From the NCBI GenBank assembly GCA_041398745.1, contig JAWKUB010000004.1, positions 496,001-560,000 of the forward strand: a DNA stretch of 64,000 nucleotides. The letters are read 5' to 3'. A model generated the notes under the pieces. That model was not told where the DNA came from, did no database searches, and was given only the letters and a program-made list of their open reading frames with translations. Made by a program: the position numbers and the translations under genes. The stretch comes from JACKHO01 sp041398745. GTDB taxonomy: Bacteria; Planctomycetota; Planctomycetia; Planctomycetales; Planctomycetaceae. This document shows positions 26,404 to 35,724 of the stretch, in pieces (within the stretch, counting starts at the first letter, position 1; each line of letters begins with the position of its first letter).

Positions 26404-29400
26404 TCAATCATCAATACCCAGCCATTCCATCAGTGGCTTGCCTACCTGCCGCATCGACTCTTCCGTGTGAATGCCGTGGGCGTAGAGGACCTCGTCCGTG
26501 TGCAGGTCCCATAGTGCGGATGCGGAACCCGCGTTCCATTCGTCGCGCGTGTGTTCGTCAAACAGCCATTCTTCATGTTCGGGATTCGGCATGAATAACA
26601 ACAGGCGATCGATCATTCGCAATTCAGACTGCATTCGAAACCTAGGTCCCCAGTTGTTACCGGGTGTCTCACCATACAGAAATGGCAACAGTAGCAGACG
26701 ACGCCAACCGCGATTCGCACGCCACGTCGGACAATGTGTCGACAAACGGGGTAGCGAAATTCCGGTAAACGGTGCACACAGGTCGTAGGCTGCTATCCAT
26801 ACTGGGAGTGCATTCGACGCCGCTTTGATGTGTATTGGCCCTAAAAGGTTTATTTGGCCCAAAGTCGTGTCGCCGCCAGTCAGACCTAGCCCTGGATGAC
26901 ACTGCCGCAATGATGGCCACAACGATTCCGACGCGAAATGGGTAAGAGCCAATCGTCGCAGTGGAAGATGACGACTTAATTCACGGGCTCGAATGCGGGC
27001 ACCTTTGCGGACGATATCGCGGGTGACGGCGTAGGCGAGTTTTTCACTGAGAACACCAATGAAATCGCTTGCAAGGTCGCGAGCACGATTGCGTGCAAAA
27101 CTCATGGCCCGTTCACGAATGAGGTCGCGCGAGAGCGCGCGAGGATATGTAAGGTCGGCGTCGCGGGCACTCAAGAAACGCTCATTACCAGGAACCGAAG
27201 CATACAACGAACGCAAAACACCAGACTCGGAAGCCAGTAATTCCGAAAGTAGTTCGGCACTGATCCCCGGTAGGCCGAGTCGGCTAGAGCGATCGCTGAG
27301 TAATCCCAAAGTTCGAGGACGACGCAAGTTGGGAAAATTGACCAAAAGACTGCTCCATGAACCCAGTATCGGCGGAAGACCTGCCATCCACCGAGTGTGT
27401 AGTTTTGACACACCTTTCACATCCAACTGCGAAGTAATCGGAGCTGACCGATCCGCCCGTAATCGTGGCATGGCTTCATCGCGCAGATCAATCCAGACCC
27501 ATCCTCCGACTCCCGGCCATAACGGCAACTGCCTTAGGACAGGCAGAAGCTTACAATCCCGCGCCAGCTTGGAAAATTGAAATCCAGGAACGACCCGGAC
27601 ACCATTCACCAAGCACTGGTACCTGTGTTTTGGCTCTGGCAACTGCGGTTCGGTAAAACTACCGAGCAATAACGTCGGTTGGCCGGAGGGCAAATACTCG
27701 TCGGCGTTGCCCCATTCCTCGGGAGTCGCAATTTTCTGGTTCAATCCGCTGGGCTGTGGCCCGACCAGCCGGATGCGACTTCCCGTTCCGCTGACTTTGC
27801 CGTCAACCACCTCCTCATCCCGCCAGTCGCACGCCTGCCAGTCCGTTGTCGCGATTTCTGGAATGTCGTGGTCCCACTCTTTCGCTTTGGCGGCAAGTTT
27901 CTCCCGATCCAAAGGAACCAGTTCCCGCCAATGGAACCAGTCATCCAGCACGACCGAATCCTCCGATTCCGGATTCAGTTTTACCGGGTAGAGCGGCCAG
28001 ACAATAAATCGACCAATTTCGAAGGCGGGATCGAGCGGACGTAGCGGTGCGGCGAGGGACTTCAGTAACTCTTCGCGCCGCTGCTCCGCCTCATCAGGTA
28101 CTTCGATGTCGTAGAACTCCTTGCGGAGTTGTGCCAGCAGCAATTCCCTGTCCCACTCCGGAAGGACAAACGAGTCCTTCAGCCAGAGCGTAACAGTTGT
28201 GCCGGGAGTGCGGCGGGTGTTGTCGGGATAGAAGGCGAGCAAGCCGTGTGGGCCGTGGATTTCTGCCCGGAACGGAAACCGGGCCGACTCCTGTTCGTGT
28301 TCTGGAGTGTTGGTAGCGGGAGGATTGGGGGAGGCCGCCACGGGCCGCGTGTGGATGGTGACATTGTCCGCCAGCATGAACACCGACAGAAAGCCAATGC
28401 CAAACTGGGAAATGGCCGTACAGAGAATGCCATGCTCCCGCATGAGTTCCTGCTCGGCCCGAAAATCATTTGACTTGTAGTAACTGCGGCCAATTTGGGT
28501 GAGATACCGTTTCATGGTCCCCACCGTCATGCCGACGCCGTTGTCTTCGACCCGCACGAACTTTTTCCCGTCTTCTTCACCCCACGTGACCCGCACTTCC
28601 GGATCTTCGCCGACCCAGGGTTCATGCGGCTGTCGTGGTTGCTCTGTGCTTCTGGACTGGTTCAGCCGTTTGGCCAGCTCATTCCGCTGGTCACGCAAAT
28701 GCACGGCGTCGAGCGCATTCTGCACCAGTTCTCTTAGCGCCAGTTCCGGTCCACCGTACAGGCTCTCTCCCATGAGCAGTTCCACGACGGCATCGCGGTC
28801 GAGTCGGAATTCCATGTCGTGGTACATATAACCACCGACACGGTTCCGGATGGTAACCTCCGCCTGCAACGGAAGCCGCAGCGTCGGCAGGCTGTCGACT
28901 CCGCGCAGCGCCGCATTCTGTGCTGCCCGCACCTTGTTGATTTCGTCATTCATCCAGCCGACGATTTGATGCAGCGCCTTCTCGACGACCGGGCTGGGAC
29001 AGCGCTGCGAGGTGTAAACGAGCGACTGGCCACTGTTCCCGGCATTCCATTCGGGCGGTGCGGGAATGGCCAAATGCTTCTGCCACTCCGTCTGGCTGCG
29101 AGTGTCGGTCACTCCGGAATGCTCAAACAGAATGCGGGGTGTCCGCGACTTGTCGCAGTCAAAGACATCGGCCAGCCGCAACAGCCAGCCAATCCAGGTC
29201 CAGTGAATGGCCCCCAGTTCTGGGCCGGCATTGTCGGCATGTGGACTTTCAATGCCCAATCGTTTCAGTTGATCGGGCAGCCAGTCGATATGCTGATTGT
29301 GACTGACCGCCACCCGCACCAAATGGTCAGCAATGGCGAAATCCTCCAGCGCCTGTGCGATGAGCCGGTCTTCTTCCGCCAGACATTGCAGCCAGTCGTC

Positions 29401-29988
29401 AATTCGGCAGTGCCCGGAATGTGGATCGAAGCGGGCGTGTGAGTCTCGAATGTACGAGGCCCGAATGACACCAAGTTTCATCCGGCTCGAGTCGGACTTC
29501 GGATCTGCCGCAATAGCACGCCAATGCTCATGCCCGTCGCGATAGGCCCGCCACGCTTCCACGGCCGCTTTTGTCGGTTCATTTTTGTCTCCTGGCTGTG
29601 CAGTGTCATTCACGACAGTGTCTACGTGATCAGCCGTGTCGAGTGCTGCCAATTCCTCGGCGGCAAGCACCATGCCCAGGTCGTGTGTAAATGCGGCCCA
29701 AATGGCCATCGCACAATCGCCGGCGCCAAGTTTGTTGATTTCCTTTTCGCCGCCCGCCAAGTGCTCCATGAACGACAGCACGTTCCAGAGGTGAATTTGG
29801 TCGTGCAAAGTGAATTGCGGCAGGAAGCGCACAACTTGCTGACTAATTGCGGAAGCCGACTCCAGCAACGTTTGCGTCGCCGTGCAAAGATTACGCAGGC
29901 GTGGGTTCGACTTTTCAAGCGACTTCAGTCGCTGAAAGAAGAGAGACTTATCAACAGAGGAAACAGTACGCGCGGTTATGCTGGACAT
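26404..29988 (-). CDS. HD-domain and Hsp90-like ATPase fusion protein
   Basis: The protein has 1194 residues. The N-terminal third is an HD-type phosphohydrolase fold: FTLHDQIHLWNV near residue 60, AAFTHDLGMVL near 100 (the HD pair), SHNQHIDWL near 225 and LLRLADVFDCDKS near 265. From about residue 365 an Hsp90-like (GHKL) ATPase follows: LALRELVQNALDAVHLRDQ (N-box), VRVEDNGVGMT (DxGxG) and SQFGIGFLSVFMLADNVTI. The last 500 or so residues are unassigned and contain an Arg-rich helical part near residues 930-1000. There is no signal peptide or membrane segment. I start at the ATG at 29988; a TTG at 30012 is possible. It is monocistronic. Confidence 0.88.
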   Translation of the reverse strand: MSSITARTVSSVDKSLFFQRLKSLEKSNPRLRNLCTATQTLLESASAISQQVVRFLPQFTLHDQIHLWNVLSFMEHLAGGEKEINKLGAGDCAMAIWAAFTHDLGMVLAAEELAALDTADHVDTVVNDTAQPGDKNEPTKAAVEAWRAYRDGHEHWRAIAADPKSDSSRMKLGVIRASYIRDSHARFDPHSGHCRIDDWLQCLAEEDRLIAQALEDFAIADHLVRVAVSHNQHIDWLPDQLKRLGIESPHADNAGPELGAIHWTWIGWLLRLADVFDCDKSRTPRILFEHSGVTDTRSQTEWQKHLAIPAPPEWNAGNSGQSLVYTSQRCPSPVVEKALHQIVGWMNDEINKVRAAQNAALRGVDSLPTLRLPLQAEVTIRNRVGGYMYHDMEFRLDRDAVVELLMGESLYGGPELALRELVQNALDAVHLRDQRNELAKRLNQSRSTEQPRQPHEPWVGEDPEVRVTWGEEDGKKFVRVEDNGVGMTVGTMKRYLTQIGRSYYKSNDFRAEQELMREHGILCTAISQFGIGFLSVFMLADNVTIHTRPVAASPNPPATNTPEHEQESARFPFRAEIHGPHGLLAFYPDNTRRTPGTTVTLWLKDSFVLPEWDRELLLAQLRKEFYDIEVPDEAEQRREELLKSLAAPLRPLDPAFEIGRFIVWPLYPVKLNPESEDSVVLDDWFHWRELVPLDREKLAAKAKEWDHDIPEIATTDWQACDWRDEEVVDGKVSGTGSRIRLVGPQPSGLNQKIATPEEWGNADEYLPSGQPTLLLGSFTEPQLPEPKHRYQCLVNGVRVVPGFQFSKLARDCKLLPVLRQLPLWPGVGGWVWIDLRDEAMPRLRADRSAPITSQLDVKGVSKLHTRWMAGLPPILGSWSSLLVNFPNLRRPRTLGLLSDRSSRLGLPGISAELLSELLASESGVLRSLYASVPGNERFLSARDADLTYPRALSRDLIRERAMSFARNRARDLASDFIGVLSEKLAYAVTRDIVRKGARIRARELSRHLPLRRLALTHFASESLWPSLRQCHPGLGLTGGDTTLGQINLLGPIHIKAASNALPVWIAAYDLCAPFTGISLPRLSTHCPTWRANRGWRRLLLLPFLYGETPGNNWGPRFRMQSELRMIDRLLLFMPNPEHEEWLFDEHTRDEWNAGSASALWDLHTDEVLYAHGIHTEESMRQVGKPLMEWLGIDD

Positions 29989-30179
29989 AGATGACAATCG
30001 CCTGCAGGCCAATAACTTCGACGAAGGACAGCCCCCGGGGAAGGGACTGTTATGTTACTGGATGACTCTGCGACTTGTCTTCCCAGCTCTGCCGGTGTGA
30101 GCAATTCGTCTTAGGTTGACGTGACTCCGAATTGAAATTCCACGCTACGGAGACGATGTACCGCTCCTACTCACACCGT

Positions 30180-30836
30180 CTACTTTTTCCGTCGGCGTTT
30201 TGGTGGGGCAGGGGGTGGGAGTCGGAGGCCCTCGTTGCGGTAGGTCCTGGTTTGTGGCTGGCCTTTCTGCTTCTTCTTCCCGCCCTTGCCACGCTTGCTG
30301 AGGGCTTTCATGACTTCCGGGGCCACCATCTCGAACACGCCTTTTGCGAAGATGAAAAAGACCACCGTAAGCGTTGCAGATATGAATACCCAGAAATCGA
30401 GCCAGTCTTTGGTTCGATCAAGCATTGACTCTTCTGGATTCAGTGGATTGTAGTAAACCGGGACGGTATTGCCTGTCGCATATTTGACGGCCACCTCCTC
30501 AGCGTGCGCTGCGCCGCGGAGTTTTTCGAGGCCCCAGCGGTTTCCACGGTATGTTTTCCCATCGACCTCGAAGGTGTAACTGACAATGAGTTCCCTGTCG
30601 GTTCTTGGGCCGGTCTTGCGGCTGAATTCCATCTTTTCTTTGACGTTCGATGACTGAATTGTCGCGGTCGCCTCGGTCCAATTCAGACTCTCAACGTGCT
30701 CATTCCACGCAATGGCATGTTGTCGATAGGCCAGAAACGCCCCCAGCCCAATGGCAAGTACAAACAGAATAAGAAGCGCATTGGCCGCTGCAGGTGGAAG
30801 CAGACCTTCCTGGGAATCATCATCTTCATTGGTCAT
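30180..30836 (-). CDS. DUF3592-like membrane protein
   Basis: The protein has 218 residues with one N-terminal helix (ANALLILFVLAIGLGAFLAY) and a second near residues 145-165 (WVFISATLTVVFFIFAKGVF). Between them is the DUF3592 pattern: WTEATATIQSS, SYTFEVDGKTYRGNRWG and VPVYYNPLNPEESML. The C-terminus is strongly basic and proline-rich, ending PPPAPPKRRRKK. The family has no established function. It follows the HD-Hsp90 gene upstream on the same strand with a 190-bp gap, so co-transcription is uncertain. Confidence 0.82.
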   Translation of the reverse strand: MTNEDDDSQEGLLPPAAANALLILFVLAIGLGAFLAYRQHAIAWNEHVESLNWTEATATIQSSNVKEKMEFSRKTGPRTDRELIVSYTFEVDGKTYRGNRWGLEKLRGAAHAEEVAVKYATGNTVPVYYNPLNPEESMLDRTKDWLDFWVFISATLTVVFFIFAKGVFEMVAPEVMKALSKRGKGGKKKQKGQPQTRTYRNEGLRLPPPAPPKRRRKK

Positions 30837-30986
30837 TGTTTACTCGCACGCTTTTAAGGTGCCACATCGCGCGCGATTGACACTTTGCTTCCGCCATGTA
30901 TGCGGCAGTCGTCAACTCGCGAAGGCAGGATTCTACTGCCGGATTATACGGCGGGCAATCTCTGTGAGGCCGCATGGTCGGGAGTG

Positions 30987-31520
30987 CTATGGGCGCGCGA
31001 GTCGGGCTAGAGCTTCGGCTCGCATTTTTTCAGCGCGATCAAGTTTTGTTAGTTCAACAGGCTTCCAATTCTGTTGCTCAAGTTCATCCCAGGTCCAGGG
31101 TAGTACTATGGCGTCGTTGTAGCGGACCTGGCCGGTTTCATCGGTCTCGAAGACGAAGGCGGGGGTGACGATGTACAGGGCTTTGCAAGTGTTGGCGTCC
31201 CGGTTCTCAAGCTGAAAAAAGGTGCCGGGATTGGTTTGCACGCCTTCGCAGGCGATAATGGTTTGTGTGTAGGGTGAATCTGACGCGGCATCTTTCATTG
31301 TGACGGTGAGTTCACCTTCCAGCACCCAGGTGAACTGCGAGACGACGGGATGTACGTGGATGAGTGAGGTGACACCCGGTGGCAAATTGGCTTGGGCGAC
31401 GCTGAGCCCTTCTTGCAGGGGGAGTCCCTGAGCAGCGAAGACGGCAGGACCGATGGCTTCGCTGAGGCGAGTCCCATCGGGGACGGTGATTTCTTCAGAC
31501 AGGCGGAAGATGTGGTGCAT
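30987..31520 (-). CDS. Cupin-domain protein
   Basis: The 177-residue protein has a cupin fold: LPPGVTSLIHVHPVVSQFTW, VLEGELTVTMKD, and NPGTFFQLENRD. The motif HVHPVVSQFTWVLEGE matches cupin motif 1, with histidines placed for metal binding. The substrate is unknown. I start at the ATG at 31520 (MHHIFRLSEEITVPDG), with GAGAG upstream; a start at 31550 would add ten residues. A 14-bp direct repeat lies upstream near 31571-31611. Confidence 0.8.
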   Translation of the reverse strand: MHHIFRLSEEITVPDGTRLSEAIGPAVFAAQGLPLQEGLSVAQANLPPGVTSLIHVHPVVSQFTWVLEGELTVTMKDAASDSPYTQTIIACEGVQTNPGTFFQLENRDANTCKALYIVTPAFVFETDETGQVRYNDAIVLPWTWDELEQQNWKPVELTKLDRAEKMRAEALARLARP

Positions 31521-31570
31521 GGATGATCTCTCGGTTGATTTCGCAGTCATCTCGCACTTCAGTGGAAAGG

Positions 31571-31611
31571 GTTGAGATGGTTGAGGTGCGGGGGCACGTT
31601 GAGATGGTTGA
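31571..31611 (+). repeat. Short direct repeat
   Basis: GTTGAGATGGTTGA occurs at 31571-31584 and again at 31598-31611, with a 27-bp period. It lies between the cupin gene and the glutaredoxin-like gene. It is probably a local duplication. Confidence 0.5.
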
Positions 31612-31643
31612 AGCTTGGCAAAGCCGCGTTCGCCAATCGGGCC

Positions 31644-32156
31644 TTACAACGGTTCCGTGCCTTCAATGAGTCGTTGCAGCAACGGTTCGGGGACGCGGCC
31701 GCGGAAGCGGATTTTTCCATCACACTCGACGACAGGAACACAGGTGTCGAACTGATCTTGCAGGTCGGGATGTTCGTCAATGTTGACTTCTACCACCCGT
31801 GGCAGCCATGCGCAGTACTGGCTGAGCAAGTCGTGAGCTTCCTCACATAAATGGCATCCGGGCCGGGTGTAGAGGATAACGGTATCGAACCGTTGTCCGT
31901 CGATTGTGGGGAGCCAACTGGTGCGGGCGTGTTCGATCATCCATGAGTAGCGGACGCCGAAAGCCGCGATGGCAACACTCGCCACGCCCCAGAAGACGGG
32001 CATCTGGCGAACCCAGTCTTCCCATCCCAGGAATTTTCCTTCCGTTTGCACAATGAACAGGATGACCAATCCAATCGCACCGGCGACAACACAACCGAAT
32101 CCAATGAAGCGATTGACCGTCCGTGCAAATTGTCTTTCGGAGGGTGAGGTCGCCAT
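31644..32156 (-). CDS. Membrane-anchored glutaredoxin-like protein
   Basis: The protein has 170 residues. Two hydrophobic helices near residues 17-35 (GFGCVVAGAIGLVILFIVQT) and 50-70 (VFWGVASVAIAAFGVRYSWM) precede a thioredoxin-fold domain. That domain has the redox motif TRPGCHLCEEAHDLL (CxxC), then VVEVNIDEHPDLQDQF and CVPVVECDGKIRFRGRV. The cis-proline position (CVPVV) fits glutaredoxin-like DUF836 proteins. I use the ATG at 32156, 8 bp after the stop of the upstream hydrolase gene, so the two are probably one operon. Confidence 0.8.
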   Translation of the reverse strand: MATSPSERQFARTVNRFIGFGCVVAGAIGLVILFIVQTEGKFLGWEDWVRQMPVFWGVASVAIAAFGVRYSWMIEHARTSWLPTIDGQRFDTVILYTRPGCHLCEEAHDLLSQYCAWLPRVVEVNIDEHPDLQDQFDTCVPVVECDGKIRFRGRVPEPLLQRLIEGTEPL

Positions 32157-32164
32157 TTCAGTAT

Positions 32165-33055
32165 TCACCCGTTGTTGAGCCATTCTTGCATGCGCGCAAT
32201 GACTTCCTGAGGAGCATCTTCGAAGAGATAGTGCCCGACGTGTGGCAACCGGAATGTTTCCGCGTTGGGAAACCGCCGTTCCCATTCGTCGAGAAATGCC
32301 GTCGTGAAACACCAGTCCTTTTCGCCCCAGCAGAAGAGCATTCGGCGATCTTGAAACTGTTGCAGTCCTTCTTCCACGCCAACTAGCGCTTTATAGCTGA
32401 CATGATTCTCGCTCAGCGGGATATCCAGCACGAATTGATGCACGGCCACTCGATGTGCCCAGGAGTCGTACGGCAGCAGGTATCCGCGGCGGACGGTGGG
32501 CGTCATGACTTTTGAATTCTCGACCGCCATTGAAACAGCCGCCCCGGCGAACAAATTCATACCGCGGACGCCGAGTGCTCCGAGAAACGGAATGCGACAC
32601 AAGGCAATACGAAACGGAATGCGTAGCGAACGAAACGCGGCCGTGTTCATCATGACGAATTGACGAAACCGCTGCGGATGTCGTCCGGCGGCGCCCATGC
32701 CAATGCATCCGCCCCAATCGTGCCCGACCAGTGTGACATCCTGCAAGTCGAGGTGCTCAATGAGTCGCCCCAAATTGCCGATGTGATTTTCCAGCGTGTA
32801 GCTGTAATCGGCTGGTTTGTCGGAAAGCCCCATCCCAATATGGTCGACGGCAATGACTCGGTAGTTTGGCGAGAAAGCCGAGATAAACTTCCGCCAGGCA
32901 AAGCTCCACGTGGGATTGCCGTGCGAGAAAAGAATGACCGGGCCCGATCCTTCGTCGATATAGCTCATTTCCGCGCCACCCACGTCAAAACGTTTCGGCT
33001 CGAACGGATACTCGGCGGTGAGATCGGCAGGGATTTGCATTGAAGGTCGGGGCAT
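32165..33055 (-). CDS. Alpha/beta-fold hydrolase, haloalkane-dehalogenase-like
   Basis: The 296-residue protein has the oxyanion segment LFSHGNPTWSFAWR, the nucleophile elbow VGHDWGGCIGMGA (Asp nucleophile, as in haloalkane dehalogenases and epoxide hydrolases) and a late GHYLFEDAPQ with the catalytic histidine. It has no signal peptide. Related proteins include dehalogenases and the OleB subunit of long-chain olefin synthesis, but no other ole genes are nearby. It is followed after 8 bp by the glutaredoxin-like gene. A start six codons in is also possible. Confidence 0.85.
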   Translation of the reverse strand: MPRPSMQIPADLTAEYPFEPKRFDVGGAEMSYIDEGSGPVILFSHGNPTWSFAWRKFISAFSPNYRVIAVDHIGMGLSDKPADYSYTLENHIGNLGRLIEHLDLQDVTLVGHDWGGCIGMGAAGRHPQRFRQFVMMNTAAFRSLRIPFRIALCRIPFLGALGVRGMNLFAGAAVSMAVENSKVMTPTVRRGYLLPYDSWAHRVAVHQFVLDIPLSENHVSYKALVGVEEGLQQFQDRRMLFCWGEKDWCFTTAFLDEWERRFPNAETFRLPHVGHYLFEDAPQEVIARMQEWLNNG

Positions 33056-33197
33056 TCATCAGAACTTGAAGGCCCGGTATGTTAAGGGGTGATCCCGCAG
33101 TTCCATAGTGGGGAGGGTGGTCAATTCTCAAAGGAAGGTAGAACTGCAATAATCTGAGTGTCACTTATTTCGCTCATCCATCAGCAGGTGCCGCCGC

Positions 33198-34001
33198 ATG
33201 TCGTTTTCTCCACTTCAGCTCATCATTGGCATGGTTGTCATGTTTTCGGCTTTGGTTCTCACCCGGAATCTGCAGGCAGATGAAGAGTACGAAGCCCGCA
33301 AGTTTCGGGCGAAGGACGATATCGAACTCAACTACCGCTGGCTGCAGCCCAAAGGTTATGTGCCGGGAGAAAAGTCGGACACAAAGTATCCGCTGGTCAT
33401 TTTTCTGCACGGAGCAGGCGAGCGGGGTGATGACAATGCCGCTCAATTGCGACACTGCACCAGCCGCTTCACCGAAGCAGACGTCCGTGAAAAGTTTCCC
33501 TGCTTCGTCATGGCCCCACAATGCCCCACGGGTAAACGCTGGGTTGAAGTTGACTGGAGCAAAGGCCAACACGACATGCCGAAAACTCCCTCGGAACCAA
33601 TGGCCCGCGTACTGGAATTGCTGGACCAGTTAATCAAAACCCATGCCATTGACGAAGACCGCATTTACGTGATGGGGCTTTCCATGGGCGGCTACGGAAC
33701 GTGGGATTTGCTTGCGCGCCACCCCGAAAAGTTCGCTGCTGGTGTCCCGATTTGCGGTGGCGGTGATGAAAAACAGGCGGCCAAAATCAAAGACATTCCC
33801 ATTTGGGTATTTCACGGCGACGCGGACACCGCTGTGAAAGTCGAGCGTTCAAGAAATATGGTCGCCGCCATTAAAGAAGCGGGCGGCCAGCCGAAGTACA
33901 CGGAATATCCCGGCGTAGGGCATAACTCCTGGACGCCGGCCATCAACGAGCCGGGAATTCTTCCGTGGCTCTTCTCGCAAAAGCGTGCGGCAGCGAAGTA
34001 A
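33198..34001 (+). CDS. Secreted phospholipase/carboxylesterase-type hydrolase
   Basis: The protein has 267 residues. The N-terminal hydrophobic segment LQLIIGMVVMFSALVLTRNL ending near QADEE is a likely signal peptide. The alpha/beta-hydrolase features are VIFLHGAGERGDDN (oxyanion), GLSMGGYGTW (Ser nucleophile), VFHGDADTAV (Asp) and YPGVGHNSWTPA (His). Planctomycetes have many such esterases with a broad range of possible ester substrates. Its 3' end abuts the start of the flavoprotein gene, so the two may be co-expressed. Confidence 0.87.
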   Translation: MSFSPLQLIIGMVVMFSALVLTRNLQADEEYEARKFRAKDDIELNYRWLQPKGYVPGEKSDTKYPLVIFLHGAGERGDDNAAQLRHCTSRFTEADVREKFPCFVMAPQCPTGKRWVEVDWSKGQHDMPKTPSEPMARVLELLDQLIKTHAIDEDRIYVMGLSMGGYGTWDLLARHPEKFAAGVPICGGGDEKQAAKIKDIPIWVFHGDADTAVKVERSRNMVAAIKEAGGQPKYTEYPGVGHNSWTPAINEPGILPWLFSQKRAAAK

Positions 34002-34003
34002 CT

Positions 34004-35560
34004 GTGGCCACAGCGGCGCATTACGAATTCGGGATTCTCGGCTCAGGTTTTGGTGGAAGCCTGTGCGCGGCCATGCTGGCCAAACGTGGCCGGAGCGTGG
34101 TGCTGGTGGATGCCGACCGGCATCCTCGATTTGCCATTGGAGAGTCGTCCACACCGCTGGCCGACCTCATTCTCGGTGATATTGCCGAGGAATATGACCT
34201 TCCAGAACTCGCACCACTGACGCAGTTTGGCAGTTGGCAGCGGACATATTCCCACCTTGTCTGCGGCAAGAAGCGGGGATTCAGCTATTTCCACCATCAA
34301 CCAGGTCGTGAATTCACCACCGACCAACACCACAGTCACGAACTGCTGGTGGCGGCCAGTTCGTCGGACGAACAATCGGACACGCACTGGCTGCGGTCGG
34401 ATGTCGACCAATTCTTCTGTCAGCTTGCAGAGCGGTTCGGCGTCCAGGTGGTCGAAGGATGCCGTGTTCAGCTCACGCAATGTGAAAACTCCTGGGAGCT
34501 CAGTCAACTCGATGGCGGCCAACGCGAATTGCTCGCCACCTGCGATTTCCTCGTTGATGCCACAGGGCAGGGGAGTTTGTTGGCGAAACACTTCGGACTG
34601 ACTCCTGAGCCGAAGCCATTTGCGACTGACGGCCCGTTGTCCTTCGGTGGTTCACGTGCAATTTACGGTCACTTCGCAGACGTCGTTCCGTGGACGGAGG
34701 TGTTGCGAGAGCAGGGGATTGATCAGGCTGATTACACTTTTGCCTGTGACGACGCGGCACTGCATCACATTCTCGATGAGGGCTGGATTTGGCAGCTGCG
34801 ATTCCGCAACGACGTCGTCAGTGCAGGGATTGTTCTGGACCTGGAAGAGAATCCGGCTTCCGGAAAGGAGTCTCCCGAGGAAGAGTGGAACAGAATTTTG
34901 AACCGCTATCCCAGTATCGCGCGGCAATTCCGAGACGCGAGGCTCGTCGCTCCCAAAAGTGGTCTACAGCGGACCGGTCCATTGCAACGGTGCTCGCAGA
35001 CATCGGGACCGAATTGGGCTCAATTGCCGCACAGCATTGGATTTGTTGATCCACTCCACAGCACTGGAATTGCCCACACACTTTCGGGGATACGACGTCT
35101 GGTTCCTCTTCTGTTGGAATCAGCCTCTACTCAGCGAACCCAGCGTCTCGATGGCTACAGTAAAGCCATTCGGTCAGAACTTGTGCACATCGCCCGGCTG
35201 GTGGCCCTCTGCTATCGAACCCGTAAGTCTCCCCGGCTGTTTCATGCGGCCACAATGGTTTACTTCATGACGGTGGTCGGCCACGAGTCGTGTTACCTGA
35301 CCGGGCGACATGATCAAATGTTCCTGTGTGCAGATGATGTCGAGCAGTGTAAGGTTATTTCCGAAGCGGGTTTGCGACTGCAGGCAACCCTGGGGCCGAT
35401 TCATCTGGGACCTGAATACCGGGAAGAGTCAGCATGGGAGTGTGAAATGGAAATCGCACGTCTCATTGCACCCTTCAATGCGGCGGGCTTGTGTGATCCC
35501 GCAGTGCATCACATGTATCGCCACACGGCTCCTCGTAAACCACGATGGTCAGAACGGTAA
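34004..35560 (+). CDS. FAD-dependent halogenase/reductase-like oxidoreductase
   Basis: The N-terminus has the dinucleotide-binding motif FGILGSGFGGSLCAAMLAKR and VVLVDADRHPRFAIGESSTP, a combination seen in tryptophan-halogenase-like and geranylgeranyl-reductase-like flavoproteins. FLVDATGQGSLLAK and IGFVDPLHSTGIAHTLSGI are the later FAD-contact segments. The halogenase WxWxIP motif is not visible, so halogenation is not supported. I start at GTG 34004, 2 bp after the upstream stop; a GTG at 33965 would overlap that gene. The substrate is unknown. Confidence 0.8.
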   Translation: MATAAHYEFGILGSGFGGSLCAAMLAKRGRSVVLVDADRHPRFAIGESSTPLADLILGDIAEEYDLPELAPLTQFGSWQRTYSHLVCGKKRGFSYFHHQPGREFTTDQHHSHELLVAASSSDEQSDTHWLRSDVDQFFCQLAERFGVQVVEGCRVQLTQCENSWELSQLDGGQRELLATCDFLVDATGQGSLLAKHFGLTPEPKPFATDGPLSFGGSRAIYGHFADVVPWTEVLREQGIDQADYTFACDDAALHHILDEGWIWQLRFRNDVVSAGIVLDLEENPASGKESPEEEWNRILNRYPSIARQFRDARLVAPKSGLQRTGPLQRCSQTSGPNWAQLPHSIGFVDPLHSTGIAHTLSGIRRLVPLLLESASTQRTQRLDGYSKAIRSELVHIARLVALCYRTRKSPRLFHAATMVYFMTVVGHESCYLTGRHDQMFLCADDVEQCKVISEAGLRLQATLGPIHLGPEYREESAWECEMEIARLIAPFNAAGLCDPAVHHMYRHTAPRKPRWSER

Positions 35561-35685
35561 AATCGTTTCCGCATGCTTGGCTGGCTTGCAGTTTGTGCCG
35601 CGCTCAATTAACTTTCCCCGTTTCGCACGGTACGTCAGGGCTCTCCTTACGGACGCCGTTCATCTAAAGTATTTTCTCAACAGAA

Positions 35686-35708
35686 TTTGTGGCAAATTAG
35701 TCCACAAA
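35686..35708 (+). promoter_or_regulatory. Leader hairpin before rplY
   Basis: TTTGTGG and CCACAAA form a 7-bp perfect stem around a 9-base loop, ending 16 bp before the rplY ATG. It could be a leader element or part of a weak terminator; no T-run follows. Confidence 0.35.
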
Positions 35709-35724
35709 GCGTGAGTCTGGAATT

